Made by a program: the position numbers and the translations under genes | Notes under the pieces: generated by a model | Databases searched by the model: none | What the model saw: only the letters and a program-made list of their open reading frames with translations | Told to the model about the DNA's origin: nothing | Part shown: piece after piece, positions 39,475 through 48,946 of the stretch | Layout: every line of letters starts with the position of its first letter | Position numbering within the stretch: position 1 is the stretch's first letter | Source of the DNA: Myxococcales bacterium | GTDB taxonomy: Bacteria > Myxococcota > Bradymonadia > UBA7976 > UBA1532 | Direction of reading: 5' to 3' | Assembly (NCBI GenBank): GCA_020633515.1 | Contig: JACKDM010000023.1 | Coordinates: 1 to 64,000 of the forward strand | Length of the DNA: 64,000 nucleotides

Positions 39475-39576
39475 CCCCGGTCAGACCCGCCGCGGCAGCG
39501 TCGGCAGCGCGCCGAGCTCGCGGTACGAGCCGCCCTGCTGACGCCGCTCACTCCCGCCGCGGCAGCGTCGGCAGCG
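39457..39576. repeat. Tandem duplication (period 67) of a convergent gene junction
   Basis: TACGAGCCGCC and a following CTGAC begin at 39457 and again at 39524; a 24-base identical stretch (CCCGCCGCGGCAGCGTCGGC and four more) lies at 39486 and 39553. Both offsets are 67. Each unit holds the end of the DUF1841 gene (plus) and the end of the cyclase gene (minus), so each gene has a spare copy of its own 3' end. Confidence 0.88.
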
Positions 39577-41440
39577 TCGGCAACGTACCCAGCTCGCTGT
39601 TGCGCCGCGGCCGCAGATCACCCGGCAGCTCCACCGTGAACAGCTTCACCGTCTGCCGCCGCCCCTTCACCCGGTTCTCGCCGAGCGCCTCGAAGTCGAA
39701 GCCCGCGGCGCCCGCCATCCGCCGCGTCTCCGCCGACGCCAGGATCTGCATCGGCACCGCCCGCCCTTGCAGCCGCGCCGCCACGTTCACCACATCGCCG
39801 ATCGCGGTGTAGGCCATCCGGCTCTCCGAGCCCACGTTCCCCACCACCGCCTCGCCGCTGTTCACCCCGATCGACAGCGCCAGCTCCATGCCCACCAGCG
39901 ACCGCCACCGCGCCTGCCGCTCGTTGACCGCCGCCCGCATCTCGACGGCCGCCCGCAGCGCCCGCGCCGCATGATCGGCCTGCGGCGTCGGCGCGCCCCA
40001 GAACGCCATCACGCAGTCGCCGATGAACTTGTCGACCGTGCCCCGGTGCCGGAAGACGATGTCGGTCATGATCGTGAACAGCTCGTTGAGCACCGTCACC
40101 ACCTCCTCGGGCGGCAGGTGCTCGCTCAGCGGCGTGAAGCCGCACACATCGGCGAAGAGCACCGAGATCTCCGCCCGCTCGCCGCCGAGGCGGATGTCGT
40201 GCTCCCGCGCCACGATCTGCTCGACGAGCTCGCCGGGCAGGTAGCGCCCCAGATCACCCCGGATCGCCACCTCCTCGCGCAGCCGCTGCTCCCGCTCGCG
40301 CAGATCGGCCACCGCGGTGTTCATCGCGTCGGCGAGCTCGCCGAACTCGTCGTTCGCCCGCACCTCGACCCGCCCGTCGAAGCGATGCCCGGCGAGCCGC
40401 CGCGCGAACGCCGCGAGCGTCGCGATCGGCCCCGTCACCCGCCGCGCGAGCGCGAGCGCGACGAGCAGCGCGAGCACCGCCGCCGCGACCGTCGCGAGCA
40501 CCACGAGCTCCCGCATCGCCACCAGGCTCGAGAAGACCACCGCCTCCGGCTCGGCGACCCCGACCACCCACGGCGTGCCCTCGACCGCCGCCCACGCGCC
40601 CACCATCGGCGTGCCTGCCTCGACGAAGACCCGCGACGGCGACACCCCCGCGCGCTGATTGGCCGCGTCGAGCCCCTCGAACAGCGGTGACGCGACCACC
40701 GCGCCGTGCTCGCCCGCGCCCGCGAGCAGCCGCCGATCGGCGTCGACCACCCGCAGCGGCGCCGCCTGCCCCGGGAAGTGAACCCGCGCCAGCGTCGTCA
40801 GCCGCGCCTCGACCGCCGCCAGCGACAGCGCGCTCGACAGGTAGCCCGTCACCCGCCCCGCCGCGAACAGCGGCAGGCTCACCACCACCCGCCCATCGGG
40901 CCGCGGCGGCCCCATCAGCAGCGCGTCGCGCTCCCCCCGCAGCGCGGCCGGCAGCGCCTCGACCACCGGCGTCTGCTCGTCCTCGCGCCGCAGCACGTCG
41001 ATCACCTCGCCCGACGGCTCGTGCACCGCGACGTGATCGAGCGTCCCGTCGGCCACCAGCAGCGCCCGCATCAGCGCGAGGCGCGCCGCGTCGTCGGCCT
41101 CGCCCTCGATCAGACCCCGCCGCATCGCCCCGAGCGCCCGCCGCGCGTCGTCGCGCACCGCGGTCAGCTCCCCCGCGATGTCGGCCACCACCGCGAGCTG
41201 GAACTCACGCGAGCTCTCCTCGATCGCGCCCGCGTTGACGTCGATCAACGCCAGCCCGAGCACCGACGGCGGCGCCACCGCGATCAAGGTCGCGGCGAGC
41301 CCGAGCTTGAGCGCGAACGGGAACCGCGGCCCGCGCCGACGATCGCCGCCGCGCGCCGCCGAGGCGCCCGCCCCCTCGCCCCGAGGCGACCCCTCGGCCG
41401 GCCGCGTCACGCCCGCCGACGCACCGACCGCCTCACCCAT
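39548..41440 (-). CDS. Membrane class III adenylate cyclase with extracytoplasmic sensor and HAMP
   Basis: A 630-residue protein: a 45-residue Ala/Gly-rich N-terminus, helix 1 (LGLAATLIAVAPPSVLGLALI), a dCache-like sensor region (about 70-310), helix 2 (LVVLATVAAAVLALLVALALA), HAMP (GPIATLAAFARRLAG) and the cyclase domain. Both metal-binding Asp are there (SVLFADVCGFT and FIGDCVMAFWGA), as is NVAARLQG with the transition-state Asn/Arg, so it should be active and make cAMP. The annotated ATG is not certain: the frame stays open upstream to a TGA at 41627-41629, so the N-terminus may be longer or continuous with the CHAT-like gene. Confidence 0.9.
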   Translation of the reverse strand: MGEAVGASAGVTRPAEGSPRGEGAGASAARGGDRRRGPRFPFALKLGLAATLIAVAPPSVLGLALIDVNAGAIEESSREFQLAVVADIAGELTAVRDDARRALGAMRRGLIEGEADDAARLALMRALLVADGTLDHVAVHEPSGEVIDVLRREDEQTPVVEALPAALRGERDALLMGPPRPDGRVVVSLPLFAAGRVTGYLSSALSLAAVEARLTTLARVHFPGQAAPLRVVDADRRLLAGAGEHGAVVASPLFEGLDAANQRAGVSPSRVFVEAGTPMVGAWAAVEGTPWVVGVAEPEAVVFSSLVAMRELVVLATVAAAVLALLVALALARRVTGPIATLAAFARRLAGHRFDGRVEVRANDEFGELADAMNTAVADLREREQRLREEVAIRGDLGRYLPGELVEQIVAREHDIRLGGERAEISVLFADVCGFTPLSEHLPPEEVVTVLNELFTIMTDIVFRHRGTVDKFIGDCVMAFWGAPTPQADHAARALRAAVEMRAAVNERQARWRSLVGMELALSIGVNSGEAVVGNVGSESRMAYTAIGDVVNVAARLQGRAVPMQILASAETRRMAGAAGFDFEALGENRVKGRRQTVKLFTVELPGDLRPRRNSELGTLPTLPTLPRRE

Positions 41441-41626
41441 CGCGGCCGCGCCGCCTTCGCCCTGCCCCGGCGTCCCCGCCGACGCGCCGCCCGCCTCACC
41501 GCGCGCGGTCGCGCCGCCGCCGATCGATCGATCGAGCGCGCCCGACTCCCCGGCCGCGAACGGGGCGCCGCGATCACGCGCGAACCCGACGAGCCGCGCC
41601 CACCGGCTCGCGTGGAAAGCGGCACC

Positions 41627-44600
41627 TCACCCCGCCGCGCGCGCCGCCGCGAACGCCGCCTCGCGCAGCCCGACGAGCGCCGCGTCGGCGTCGACCAGCG
41701 CGCCCGCCCGAGCACCACGCGCCGCGCCGCCAGCGCGCGCCTGACCGGCGGCCGGCGGCGTGAACCGCAGCGCCGCGACCGGCGGCCGCCCAGGCGAGCC
41801 GCGCGCCAGCAGCCGCGCCGCGCACCTCGGGCGGCACCTGCCCCGCGCCCCGAATCACGCGCCCCGCGCCGATCCGCGCCCGCCCGCCTCGACCGACGGC
41901 CCCGCCGCCGCGCCCACCACCACCGCCGCCGCGCCCGCGCGCCGGCGCGCCCGCGTCGTCGAGCCACCACACCGGCCGCGACCCGCCCGTCTCCGGCCCG
42001 CCCGCCGCCTGCCGCGCCCGCGGATCGAGCGCGCGTCGAGCGCCGCGCCTCGACCGGGATCGCCAGCGCCACCACCGCCACCGCCCCCCCCCGCCGCCGA
42101 CAGCGGATCGACCTCCCCGATGCACCACCGCCCCGCCCGCTCGCGACGAAGCGCGCGAGCCCGCCCGCGCCAGCGCCGCTCGAGCCCCACGCGCGTCGAC
42201 CGCCGCGCCCCGCGAGCGGACCATCGGCGCGCACCGGCCAGCCGCTCCGCCGCGCCCCCACGCAGCGGCGGCGCCAGCGTCGCCGCGCGCGCCGCGCGCG
42301 AGCGCCCGCCACCGCGCCGCGCGTCGGATCACGCTCGTCATCCGCGTCTTCCGGCCACGCCGCCCCGCGCCGCCAGCGCCTCGGCCAGCGGCGCCGCCAG
42401 CGCCGGCAACGCCGCGCGCCCGGCGCAGCTCCCACCGCGAAGGCGCGCCGCTGCTCGCCGGCCACACAGCCAGCCCGGCTCCGCGCCGGCCCCGTCTCGC
42501 GCAGGTACAACCGCAGCCCGGCCGTCGCGCGCCAGCGCGGCCACCGTCGGCGGCGCGTCGCCGCGCCGCGCGCGCCACACCGCTCCGCCGCGTCCAGCGC
42601 CGCCAGCGCCGCCGTCCACCGCGCCCGCGCCTCGACCAGCCGCTCCACCGCCGCCCCTCCGCGCCGTCGCCTGCGCCGCCGCCGCCGCCCGCCCCCACCT
42701 CGCCCGCCAGCGCCCGCAGCGCGACCCGCACGACCGCCGCGCGGCGCGTCCGCCGCGCCCCGCGCGCCTCGGCCCACCACACGCCGCCGCCAGCCCCGCC
42801 GCCTCGCCCGCGAGCCCCGCCGTCGTGATCCAGCCCTCGGGATCCACCGGCGCCAGCGCGCGCCGCCGATCCAGCCGCGTCGCCCCGCCCCCGCGCCGCC
42901 CGCCAGTGCTCCGCGGCGCCATCCAGATCCCCCGCAGCGCCGCCGCCGGCCGAAGCGCAGCCGCGGCGTCCGCCGCCGCGAGCATCGCGCCAGCGCCCGC
43001 GCGGTCGTCACGTCACCCGCGCCGCCACCGCGCGCCGCCGCCCGGCACAGCGCCGCCGCCTGCCCCGCCTCGCCCCCGCGACCCCGGCCGTCACCGCCTT
43101 CGCCCCGCCTCGTCTCCCGCCGCCGCCCGCAGGCAGCCCCGCGCCGCCCGCGTCCGCGGATCGTCCACCCCGCCAGCGCCGCCTCCGCCCCCGCCGCGTC
43201 CCCCGCCTCGACGTGCAGCGCCGCCCGATCGAGCGCCACCGCCGCGTCGGCTGCGCCGCGCAAAGTCCAGCCGCGCGCCGCCGCCGCCGCCCCTGCCCGC
43301 CGCCGTCCAGCGCCAGCGCCGCGACGTGATGCAGCGCCACCCGCAGCCGCCGATCGTCGCACCCCGCCCGCCGCAGCGCCGCGAGCCCCGGTTCGCGTGC
43401 GCGCGCGAACGCCGCCGCCCACCGCCCCTCCGCGAGCCGCAACCGCGCGCGGATCAAGCGGTTCTCCACCGCCGCCACCCCCGAGTCAGCCCCGCCTCCG
43501 CCGCCCGCCGTCGCCGCGTCCGCCTCCGCCTCCACCCCCGCCCAGCGCCAGCGCCAGCCGCCCCACCAACGCCTGCGCCGCGCCTGCTCCCCGCCGGCGT
43601 CACCGCCACCGCCTGCCGCGCCGCCGCGCAGCGCCTCGTCGAGCCGCCCCGCCCGCCCGCCAGCCGCGCCCGCGACAGCGCCACCGCTCGGCCTGCGCCC
43701 GCGCCCGCTCCAGCGCGATCTCGGCCCGCGCGCGCTCGCGCGTCGCCCGCTGCAGCACCGTCGACGTCGACAAGAACCCGCGCGAACATCGCCGCCGCGT
43801 CGAGCCGCGGGATCGCCGCCGCCGGCTCGTCCTCCACCACCCGATCGCGCCCCGCCGCCCGCGCACCTGCGCCGCCGCCGCCGCGCGCGCCCACCACCTC
43901 GTGATCCGCCCGCCCGCCGGCGCGTCGGCGACCCGCACCGCCTCGCGGCCAGCGCCGCCGCGCGCCGACGAGCAGCGCCAGCCGCCGCGCCTCGACCCGC
44001 GCCGCCGCCCACGCCGCCCCCGCCGCCCGCAGCGACGCCGCCAGCGAAGCGTCAGCTCCATGCCCGCCCGCGCCACCTGCCCGCTCCGCGCCGACGCCTC
44101 CGCCATCACCCCCAGCGCCGCCAGCGCCAGCGGCGCGTCCCCCGGCCCGCTCGCGAGCCGCCGCGCCCCATCGGCCTCGAACCACGCCCGCGGCGCGTCC
44201 CCCGCCACCAGCGCATCACCCGCCAGCCGCAGCTTCAACCGCGCCAGCGGCGGATCCCGACCCGGCAGACCGCCGCACGCCGCCGCCGCCTCGACCCCCA
44301 GCGCCGACCCTCCGAGCCCCAGCCACGCCACCGCCGCCGCCCGCGCCCCATCCGCCACCAGCGACGCCTCCGCCTCACCCCCCAGCGCCCGCCGCGCGAT
44401 ATGCGCCCGCTCCAGCAGCGCGTGCACCACCGCCGCCGCCACCAGCGAGTCCCCCGCCTCGAAGACCGCCACCTCCGGCGCCTGCCCGCCCCGCATCGCC
44501 GCGATCACCCGATCGGCCCCCGCCCGCACCGCCTCCGCGATCGGCGAGAGCTCCCCCGCGTCCGCCCGATCCAGCAGCAGCCGCGGCGCGTCCTCACCCC

Positions 44601-44865
44601 GCGCCGCCAACACCGCCGCGACGTCCTCCGCCGCCGCCCGCACCCGCGCCTTCTCCGCGTCGGGGATGCCCGGCGTCGCGAGGTCGTACACATACCCGTG
44701 CAGCCAGATCCGCCCGAACGCCGGCGCCGCCTCGACCTCGGCCCGCCGCGCCTCCGCGCTCGCCGCGCGGGTGAAGCGCGCCTTCCACGCCAGATAGTCC
44801 CCCGGCTCCGCGCGCGCCGACGCCGCCCACAGCACCAGCGCCACCAGCCACAACGCCCGCATCAT
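41627..44865 (-). pseudogene. Exported TPR / CHAT-like protein with many frame breaks
   Basis: The start is clear: ATG 44865 (MMRALWLVALVLWAASARA, signal peptide) overlapping the LysM-FecR gene in ATGA. The frame is intact for about 270 residues of helical, TPR-like sequence to near 44058. From there to 41627 the coding signal jumps frame about every 100-150 bases. The pieces, read in order, still look like helical repeats and then a CHAT-type domain: ETGPA and WLC strands, VRADGPLAG, VDPLSAAGG, VVALAIPVEA, VWWLDDAGAP, VVVGAAAGPSVEA, ALAARRVVLGRA and ALVDADAALVGLREAAFAAARAAG (split: ALVDADAALVG, LREAAFAAARA). I could not find the CHAT His-Cys pair, so protease activity is doubtful. Whether the gene is dead or the sequence is faulty is open. 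Confidence 0.7.
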
Positions 44866-46082
44866 GGCGCCGCCTCGGCCACGACCGCCCGCGTCTCGCC
44901 CCCGCACCGCAGCGTCCGCGGCCCCGGCGCCTCGATCGCCACCTCCGGCGCCGTCGGATCACCATCCGGCGCGCAGCCCCGGATCACCGCCCCCACCGCC
45001 ACCCTCGCCGCGCCCTCCGCCGGCAGCGCCGCCACCGTCAGCGCGATCGGCGCCGACGGCCGGCTCGACAGCGCGTCCGCGTCGGTCACCGACACCCGCA
45101 CCGTCCACGCCCCCGCCGGCAGCCCCGTCAGCGCCAGGCTCGTCTGCGTCGGCGGCAGATCGGCCCCCGCCACCAGCGACTCGCCGCCGTCCAGATCGAT
45201 CCGATAGCTCCGCGCTCCCGGCACCGGCGCCCACGCCACCTGCGCCACCGCCTGCTCCGCCGCGAGCCCCCACGCCGTGCGCGGCCGATCATCCACCCAC
45301 CGCGGCGGCTCCGGCAGCGGCCGCGGCTTCGCCGGCGCCCGCCCCGGCTCGACCCGCGTCCCCATGCCCGCCGCCACCGCCACCTTCGCGCTCCGATCGG
45401 CCGACGCCACCTCCACCGCGCCGCCCGCGTGATTCGAAACCGCCGACGCCCCCTCATCCAGCGACATCAGCGCCTCCCCCGCGCCGAAGCTCGCCACCGC
45501 CGACCCGCTCTGCACCTCGAGCCCATCGCCCTCGCCCCGCAGCGCCGCCAGCCGGCTCATCAGCGTGCCCCGCTCCAGCCGCGCCCGATTCGGCCGCCGA
45601 TCGATCTGCCCCGCGCTCCGACCGAAGATCACCACCAGCGTCTCCTGCCGCAGCTCCAGCTCGCTCGCGTCGCGAAACGTCAGCCGCGCCGCCGACTGCT
45701 CGCGCGTCGCCACCCGAAAGCCCACATCGAGCGGCTCCCCCGGCTTCGACGGCGACCACCCGCTCGCCGCCGCCGAGCGATGCTCCACCTCGCGCACGAC
45801 CCGGGTGACCCACGCCGACGGCGGCAGCGTCGGCGGCAGCCGCAGCACCTCACCCGGCACCAGCCGATGCGGCAGCTCGGGGCCGAGGCGCGGGTTGAAC
45901 TCGTGCACGACGTCCCAGCGGTCGCCGTCGCCATAGAAGCGGCGAGCGATGCCGGCGCAGGTGTCACCGGGCGCGATGACATGGTCGACGAGGGGAATGG
46001 CCGGGCGCTCGGCGCGCGCCGAAGGGGAGAAGAGACCGGAGACGAGGCCCGCGAGGACCCCGAGCAGGTGGATACGAGACAT
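44862..46082 (-). CDS. Exported LysM-FecR domain protein
   Basis: A 406-residue protein with a signal peptide (MSRIHLLGVLAGLVSGLF, cleavage near ARA-ERP). A LysM domain follows (VIAPGDTCAGIARRFYG to LVPGEVLRLP, about 35-80), then a FecR-like beta domain (about 120-270) and an FN3-like segment. LysM binds glycan chains of peptidoglycan; FecR domains are signalling beta folds in the periplasm. An upstream ATG at 46121 (MIRAKRIF) is in frame, but the shorter start gives a cleaner signal peptide. It is the first gene of the operon with the TPR/CHAT-like protein and the adenylate cyclase, which suggests a cell-wall sensing circuit. Confidence 0.87.
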   Translation of the reverse strand: MSRIHLLGVLAGLVSGLFSPSARAERPAIPLVDHVIAPGDTCAGIARRFYGDGDRWDVVHEFNPRLGPELPHRLVPGEVLRLPPTLPPSAWVTRVVREVEHRSAAASGWSPSKPGEPLDVGFRVATREQSAARLTFRDASELELRQETLVVIFGRSAGQIDRRPNRARLERGTLMSRLAALRGEGDGLEVQSGSAVASFGAGEALMSLDEGASAVSNHAGGAVEVASADRSAKVAVAAGMGTRVEPGRAPAKPRPLPEPPRWVDDRPRTAWGLAAEQAVAQVAWAPVPGARSYRIDLDGGESLVAGADLPPTQTSLALTGLPAGAWTVRVSVTDADALSSRPSAPIALTVAALPAEGAARVAVGAVIRGCAPDGDPTAPEVAIEAPGPRTLRCGGETRAVVAEAAP

Positions 46083-46160
46083 CGATAAAGATACAGAAAA
46101 GATACGTTTCGCCCGAATCATCACGGGCCTCACTGATCCGGTACGATACGATGCCACACG
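46083..46160 (-). promoter_or_regulatory. AT-richer leader with 11-bp direct repeats before the LysM-FecR gene
   Basis: On the minus strand GTATCTTTTCT is followed at once by GTATCTTTATC, ending three bases before the ATG. The repeats are spaced one helical turn. The stretch is much AT-richer than its surroundings, so the operon promoter or an operator is likely here, but no clear -35/-10 pair was found. The rest of the 251-base gap (46161-46333) shows nothing I can name. Confidence 0.45.
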
Positions 46161-46333
46161 AAATCGCCCGCCGGTAGCCGATCCGGCTGTGGCTTTTCCC
46201 GTCCGGTCAACCCCCGCTGACACGCTCCCCCGGCCGCTCCGCGTCGATCGTGTCAGCAGGGCCGCCCGCGGTCCGGCGAGCATGGCGAGGCAGCAGCACC
46301 GCGGGGGAGACGGCCTGACGCGCCCGTCGCGAC

Positions 46334-47134
46334 CTAGAACGCCAACGGGTTCTTGCGCAGCTTGAGGGTCAGCACCCGCTTGAGATCCATCACCCGCGCC
46401 GGATGCAGCGGCCGCCGGCTCCGGGCGCCGAAGACGAGGTGCTTGTTCTTGCCCGCCGTCACCCGCGTCGCCATCAGCCACCACTGGTCGTGATGCACCG
46501 CGACCCACGAGCTCTTCCCCATCGACGACACCCGATCCACCTGCGCGATCAGCAGCGTCAACCGCCCGCCGATCCCCTGCACCGCGAGGTCGTCGAGCGC
46601 GCCGAGCGAGGCGACGACGAGCCCCGAGTCATCGACGAGGAAGCCGCTGTCGCTCGCCTCCGGCGCCACCGCCCAGCCGAGCAGCGCGCCCCAGTCGGCC
46701 GCGACGAGGTTGTCGGGCTGCATCAGCGCCGGGTGCACCGGCTCGGCGCCGACGAGCCCGATCTTGAAGACCGGATCACCCCCGAGCCGCAGCACCGTCA
46801 GCCAGCGGCCGCGATAGCGCACCACGAGCCCGAGCTCCTCCTCGGGATCGGCCGCGATCGCGTGCGCGTGCGTCACCGCGACCCCCATCCGCGCCGCGAG
46901 CTCGTCGAGCGTCTGCTGGTCGAGCTCCCCCCGGGCCGCGATCACCAGCCCGCTCGGATCGATCGCAAACGCGCTCTCCGCGCCCAGCGCGGCGCGGGCC
47001 CAGTCGAGGAAGCGGCTCCAGCCCTCCACGCCGTAGGCCGGCGCGTCGGGGCGGTTCTGCAAGCCGAGGAAGGACGACAGCGCGCCGCGCAGCACGCGGC
47101 CCGGCATATCGCCCATCAACAGCGGCGCGGTCAT
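46334..47134 (-). CDS. Roadblock/LC7-like regulator, probably two domains
   Basis: A 266-residue soluble protein. The segments FLDWARAALGAESAFAIDPSG-VIAARG and LLGWAVAPEASDSGFLVDDSG-VVASLG (shown in part) are two copies of the same alpha-beta pattern: a helix, then a strand, DxSG turn and strand. This is the Roadblock/LC7 (MglB-like) theme; the family controls small GTPases of the MglA type. The ATG overlaps the Pro/Ala-rich gene (ATGA). No MglA-type GTPase lies in the window. The domain call is by eye. Confidence 0.7.
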   Translation of the reverse strand: MTAPLLMGDMPGRVLRGALSSFLGLQNRPDAPAYGVEGWSRFLDWARAALGAESAFAIDPSGLVIAARGELDQQTLDELAARMGVAVTHAHAIAADPEEELGLVVRYRGRWLTVLRLGGDPVFKIGLVGAEPVHPALMQPDNLVAADWGALLGWAVAPEASDSGFLVDDSGLVVASLGALDDLAVQGIGGRLTLLIAQVDRVSSMGKSSWVAVHHDQWWLMATRVTAGKNKHLVFGARSRRPLHPARVMDLKRVLTLKLRKNPLAF

Positions 47135-48073
47135 GTCTCGTCTCCGAAGCCCAGGTGGCGCAGCCGGGCGATGTTGGCGAGCACCGTCGGCACCCCCGGC
47201 CGCAACATGTCGGCCTGCCGCAGCGCCCGCCACGCGGTCGGGTAGTCACGTTCGAGCATCGCGTCGAGGCCCCGATCCATCAGGCCCTCGAAGGTCTCCC
47301 CGGGCAGCGGCGGCGGCACGGTCGGCGCCGCCGGCTCGGCCGCAGGCGCCACCGGCGCGGACGCGACCGGCGGCGGTTCGGTCGCGATCGGCGCGGACGC
47401 GCGCCGCCTCGGTCGCGGTCGGCGTGGACGCAGCCGCGCCGCGGCGCGCAGCCGTCCACGCGGCTCGGTCGCCGCCGACTCGGTCGCCGCCGGCTCGGTC
47501 GCGCCCCGGCTCGCGCCGCGCTGCCGCCTCGGCACCGCCGCCTCGGTCGCCGCCGCCGGTCGGTCGCCGTCGGCGCCCGCCGCGCCGCGCGCGCGAGCGC
47601 AGGCCGGCGCGACCGGCGCCACCGGCGGCGTCGGCAGCACCACCGGCGTCGCTCGACCCGCGCCGCCTCGACCGCCGCCGACGCCACCGGCGCGCGTCGA
47701 CGTCGACTCGACCGCGGCCGCTCCTCGTCGAGCTCCACCTCGGCCGCCGCCGGGATCAACACCGGCTCCGGCTCCATCGGCGCCGGCCCCGCGCGTCCCC
47801 CAGGCTCGGCCGCGCGCCGATCGGCGCAGCGCCAGCGGACCGCTCCGCCCGTCGAGCGCCGACCCCGGACGGACGCGGCGCGGCCAGCAGCAGCGGCGGC
47901 GGCGGCAGCAGGCGCCCGATCGCGCGCCCGCCCTTGCCCGCCACCTCGCTCGCCGACGCGAGGTGCGCCGGCAGCGGCGGCAGCGCGCCCGGCGGCGAGG
48001 TCTGCAGCGGCGGCGCCGTCGCCGGCGTCGGCGCGACCGGCGGCGGCGCCGGCGAACCCGCCGGCGTCGGCAC
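47131..48073 (-). pseudogene. Pro/Ala-rich protein with small C-terminal helical domain, frame-broken
   Basis: The C-terminal 60 residues are clear (GLMDRGLDAMLERDYPTAWR, then ADMLRPGVPTVLANIARLRH): a TPR-like helical pair. The N-terminal part is Pro/Ala/Thr-rich and low in complexity, with repeats such as ATEPAATESAATEP. At least three frame changes fall between about 47640 and 47900, so no single frame covers it. The start is uncertain: GTG 48073 (VPTPAGSPAP) is the first sensible start after the response regulator stop at 48124. The short helical domain just before the Roadblock gene suggests a linker protein in a DUF4388/Roadblock signalling set. Confidence 0.55.
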
Positions 48074-48123
48074 GATCCGCAGCGCCGGCGGCCGCGCCGC
48101 CCCCGGCCGCGTCGACGGCGGGC

Positions 48124-48873
48124 TCAGGCTCGGATCCCCAGCGCGTCGTCGAGGCCGCTCAAGAGCTCGCCCGAGTCGTCGGGCCGCGATCCGCGGTCGC
48201 GCACCGCCTCGTCGTGCAGCCGCGCCGCGTTGAGCAGGACGTGCTGCCAGGGCCGGTGCACGTCGCGCGCGCCAGGGTCTTCGTTGGTGCGCCGCACCAT
48301 CGTCGAGGCGCCCGGCGTCGAGAACGCGAGCTGCGCGATCGCCGCCTCGCCCCGCGCCTCGCCCGCGCGCGCCGCCCACACCTGCCCGCGGTAGATCTCG
48401 ATCGAGCCCGCCGTCTCACCCCGGCGGACGACCTCGAGCCGCACCGAGTGACGGCCCATGCAGGCGAGCTGCAGGTAGTCGGCGAGCGTGAACGGCGACT
48501 CGACCTCGGCCCCGGCCGCCTTGAAGTGGCGCAGCACCACCTCGCGCAGCCGCGCGAGCGGCAGCGGCTTCTCGTAGACCTCGACGTCCTTGCGGTTGGG
48601 GAGCTGACCCCGGAACGAGCCGAGGTAGGCCGTCACGAACACCACCGGGATCCGCCGCCCCAGCCGATCGAGCACCCCCAGGATCTCCACCCCCGACCCA
48701 TCCGGCAGGTCGAGATCGCTCACGATCAGATCCGGCCGCTCCACATCGAGCAGGCGCACCGCGTCGCGGAAGAGGCCCGCGTCGATCACCTCGATGTCCG
48801 GCAGCCGGGCCAGCCCGCGCGACATCGACGAGCGCAGCACCGGCTCGTCCTCGATGATCATCACCAGCGGCAT
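48124..48873 (-). CDS. Response regulator with C-terminal DUF4388 domain
   Basis: A 249-residue protein: receiver domain (1-120) with IIEDE acidic pocket, phospho-acceptor Asp53 in LIVSDLDLPDG, VVFVTAYLG and the Lys of YEKPL, followed by a DUF4388 (PatA N-terminal-type) domain starting at ESPFTLADYLQLACMG with GSIEIYRGQVWAARAGEARG. DUF4388 occurs widely in myxobacteria and cyanobacteria in gene sets with Roadblock proteins and GTPases. It has no DNA-binding domain, so output is by protein contact. It lies just downstream of a histidine kinase. Confidence 0.92.
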   Translation of the reverse strand: MPLVMIIEDEPVLRSSMSRGLARLPDIEVIDAGLFRDAVRLLDVERPDLIVSDLDLPDGSGVEILGVLDRLGRRIPVVFVTAYLGSFRGQLPNRKDVEVYEKPLPLARLREVVLRHFKAAGAEVESPFTLADYLQLACMGRHSVRLEVVRRGETAGSIEIYRGQVWAARAGEARGEAAIAQLAFSTPGASTMVRRTNEDPGARDVHRPWQHVLLNAARLHDEAVRDRGSRPDDSGELLSGLDDALGIRA

Positions 48874-48946
48874 CCGCTCCTCCGCCGCCGCGCCGAACGC
48901 AGCGGAACCCCTCGATCACACCATAACTGGTCGCACCCGGCGAGCG

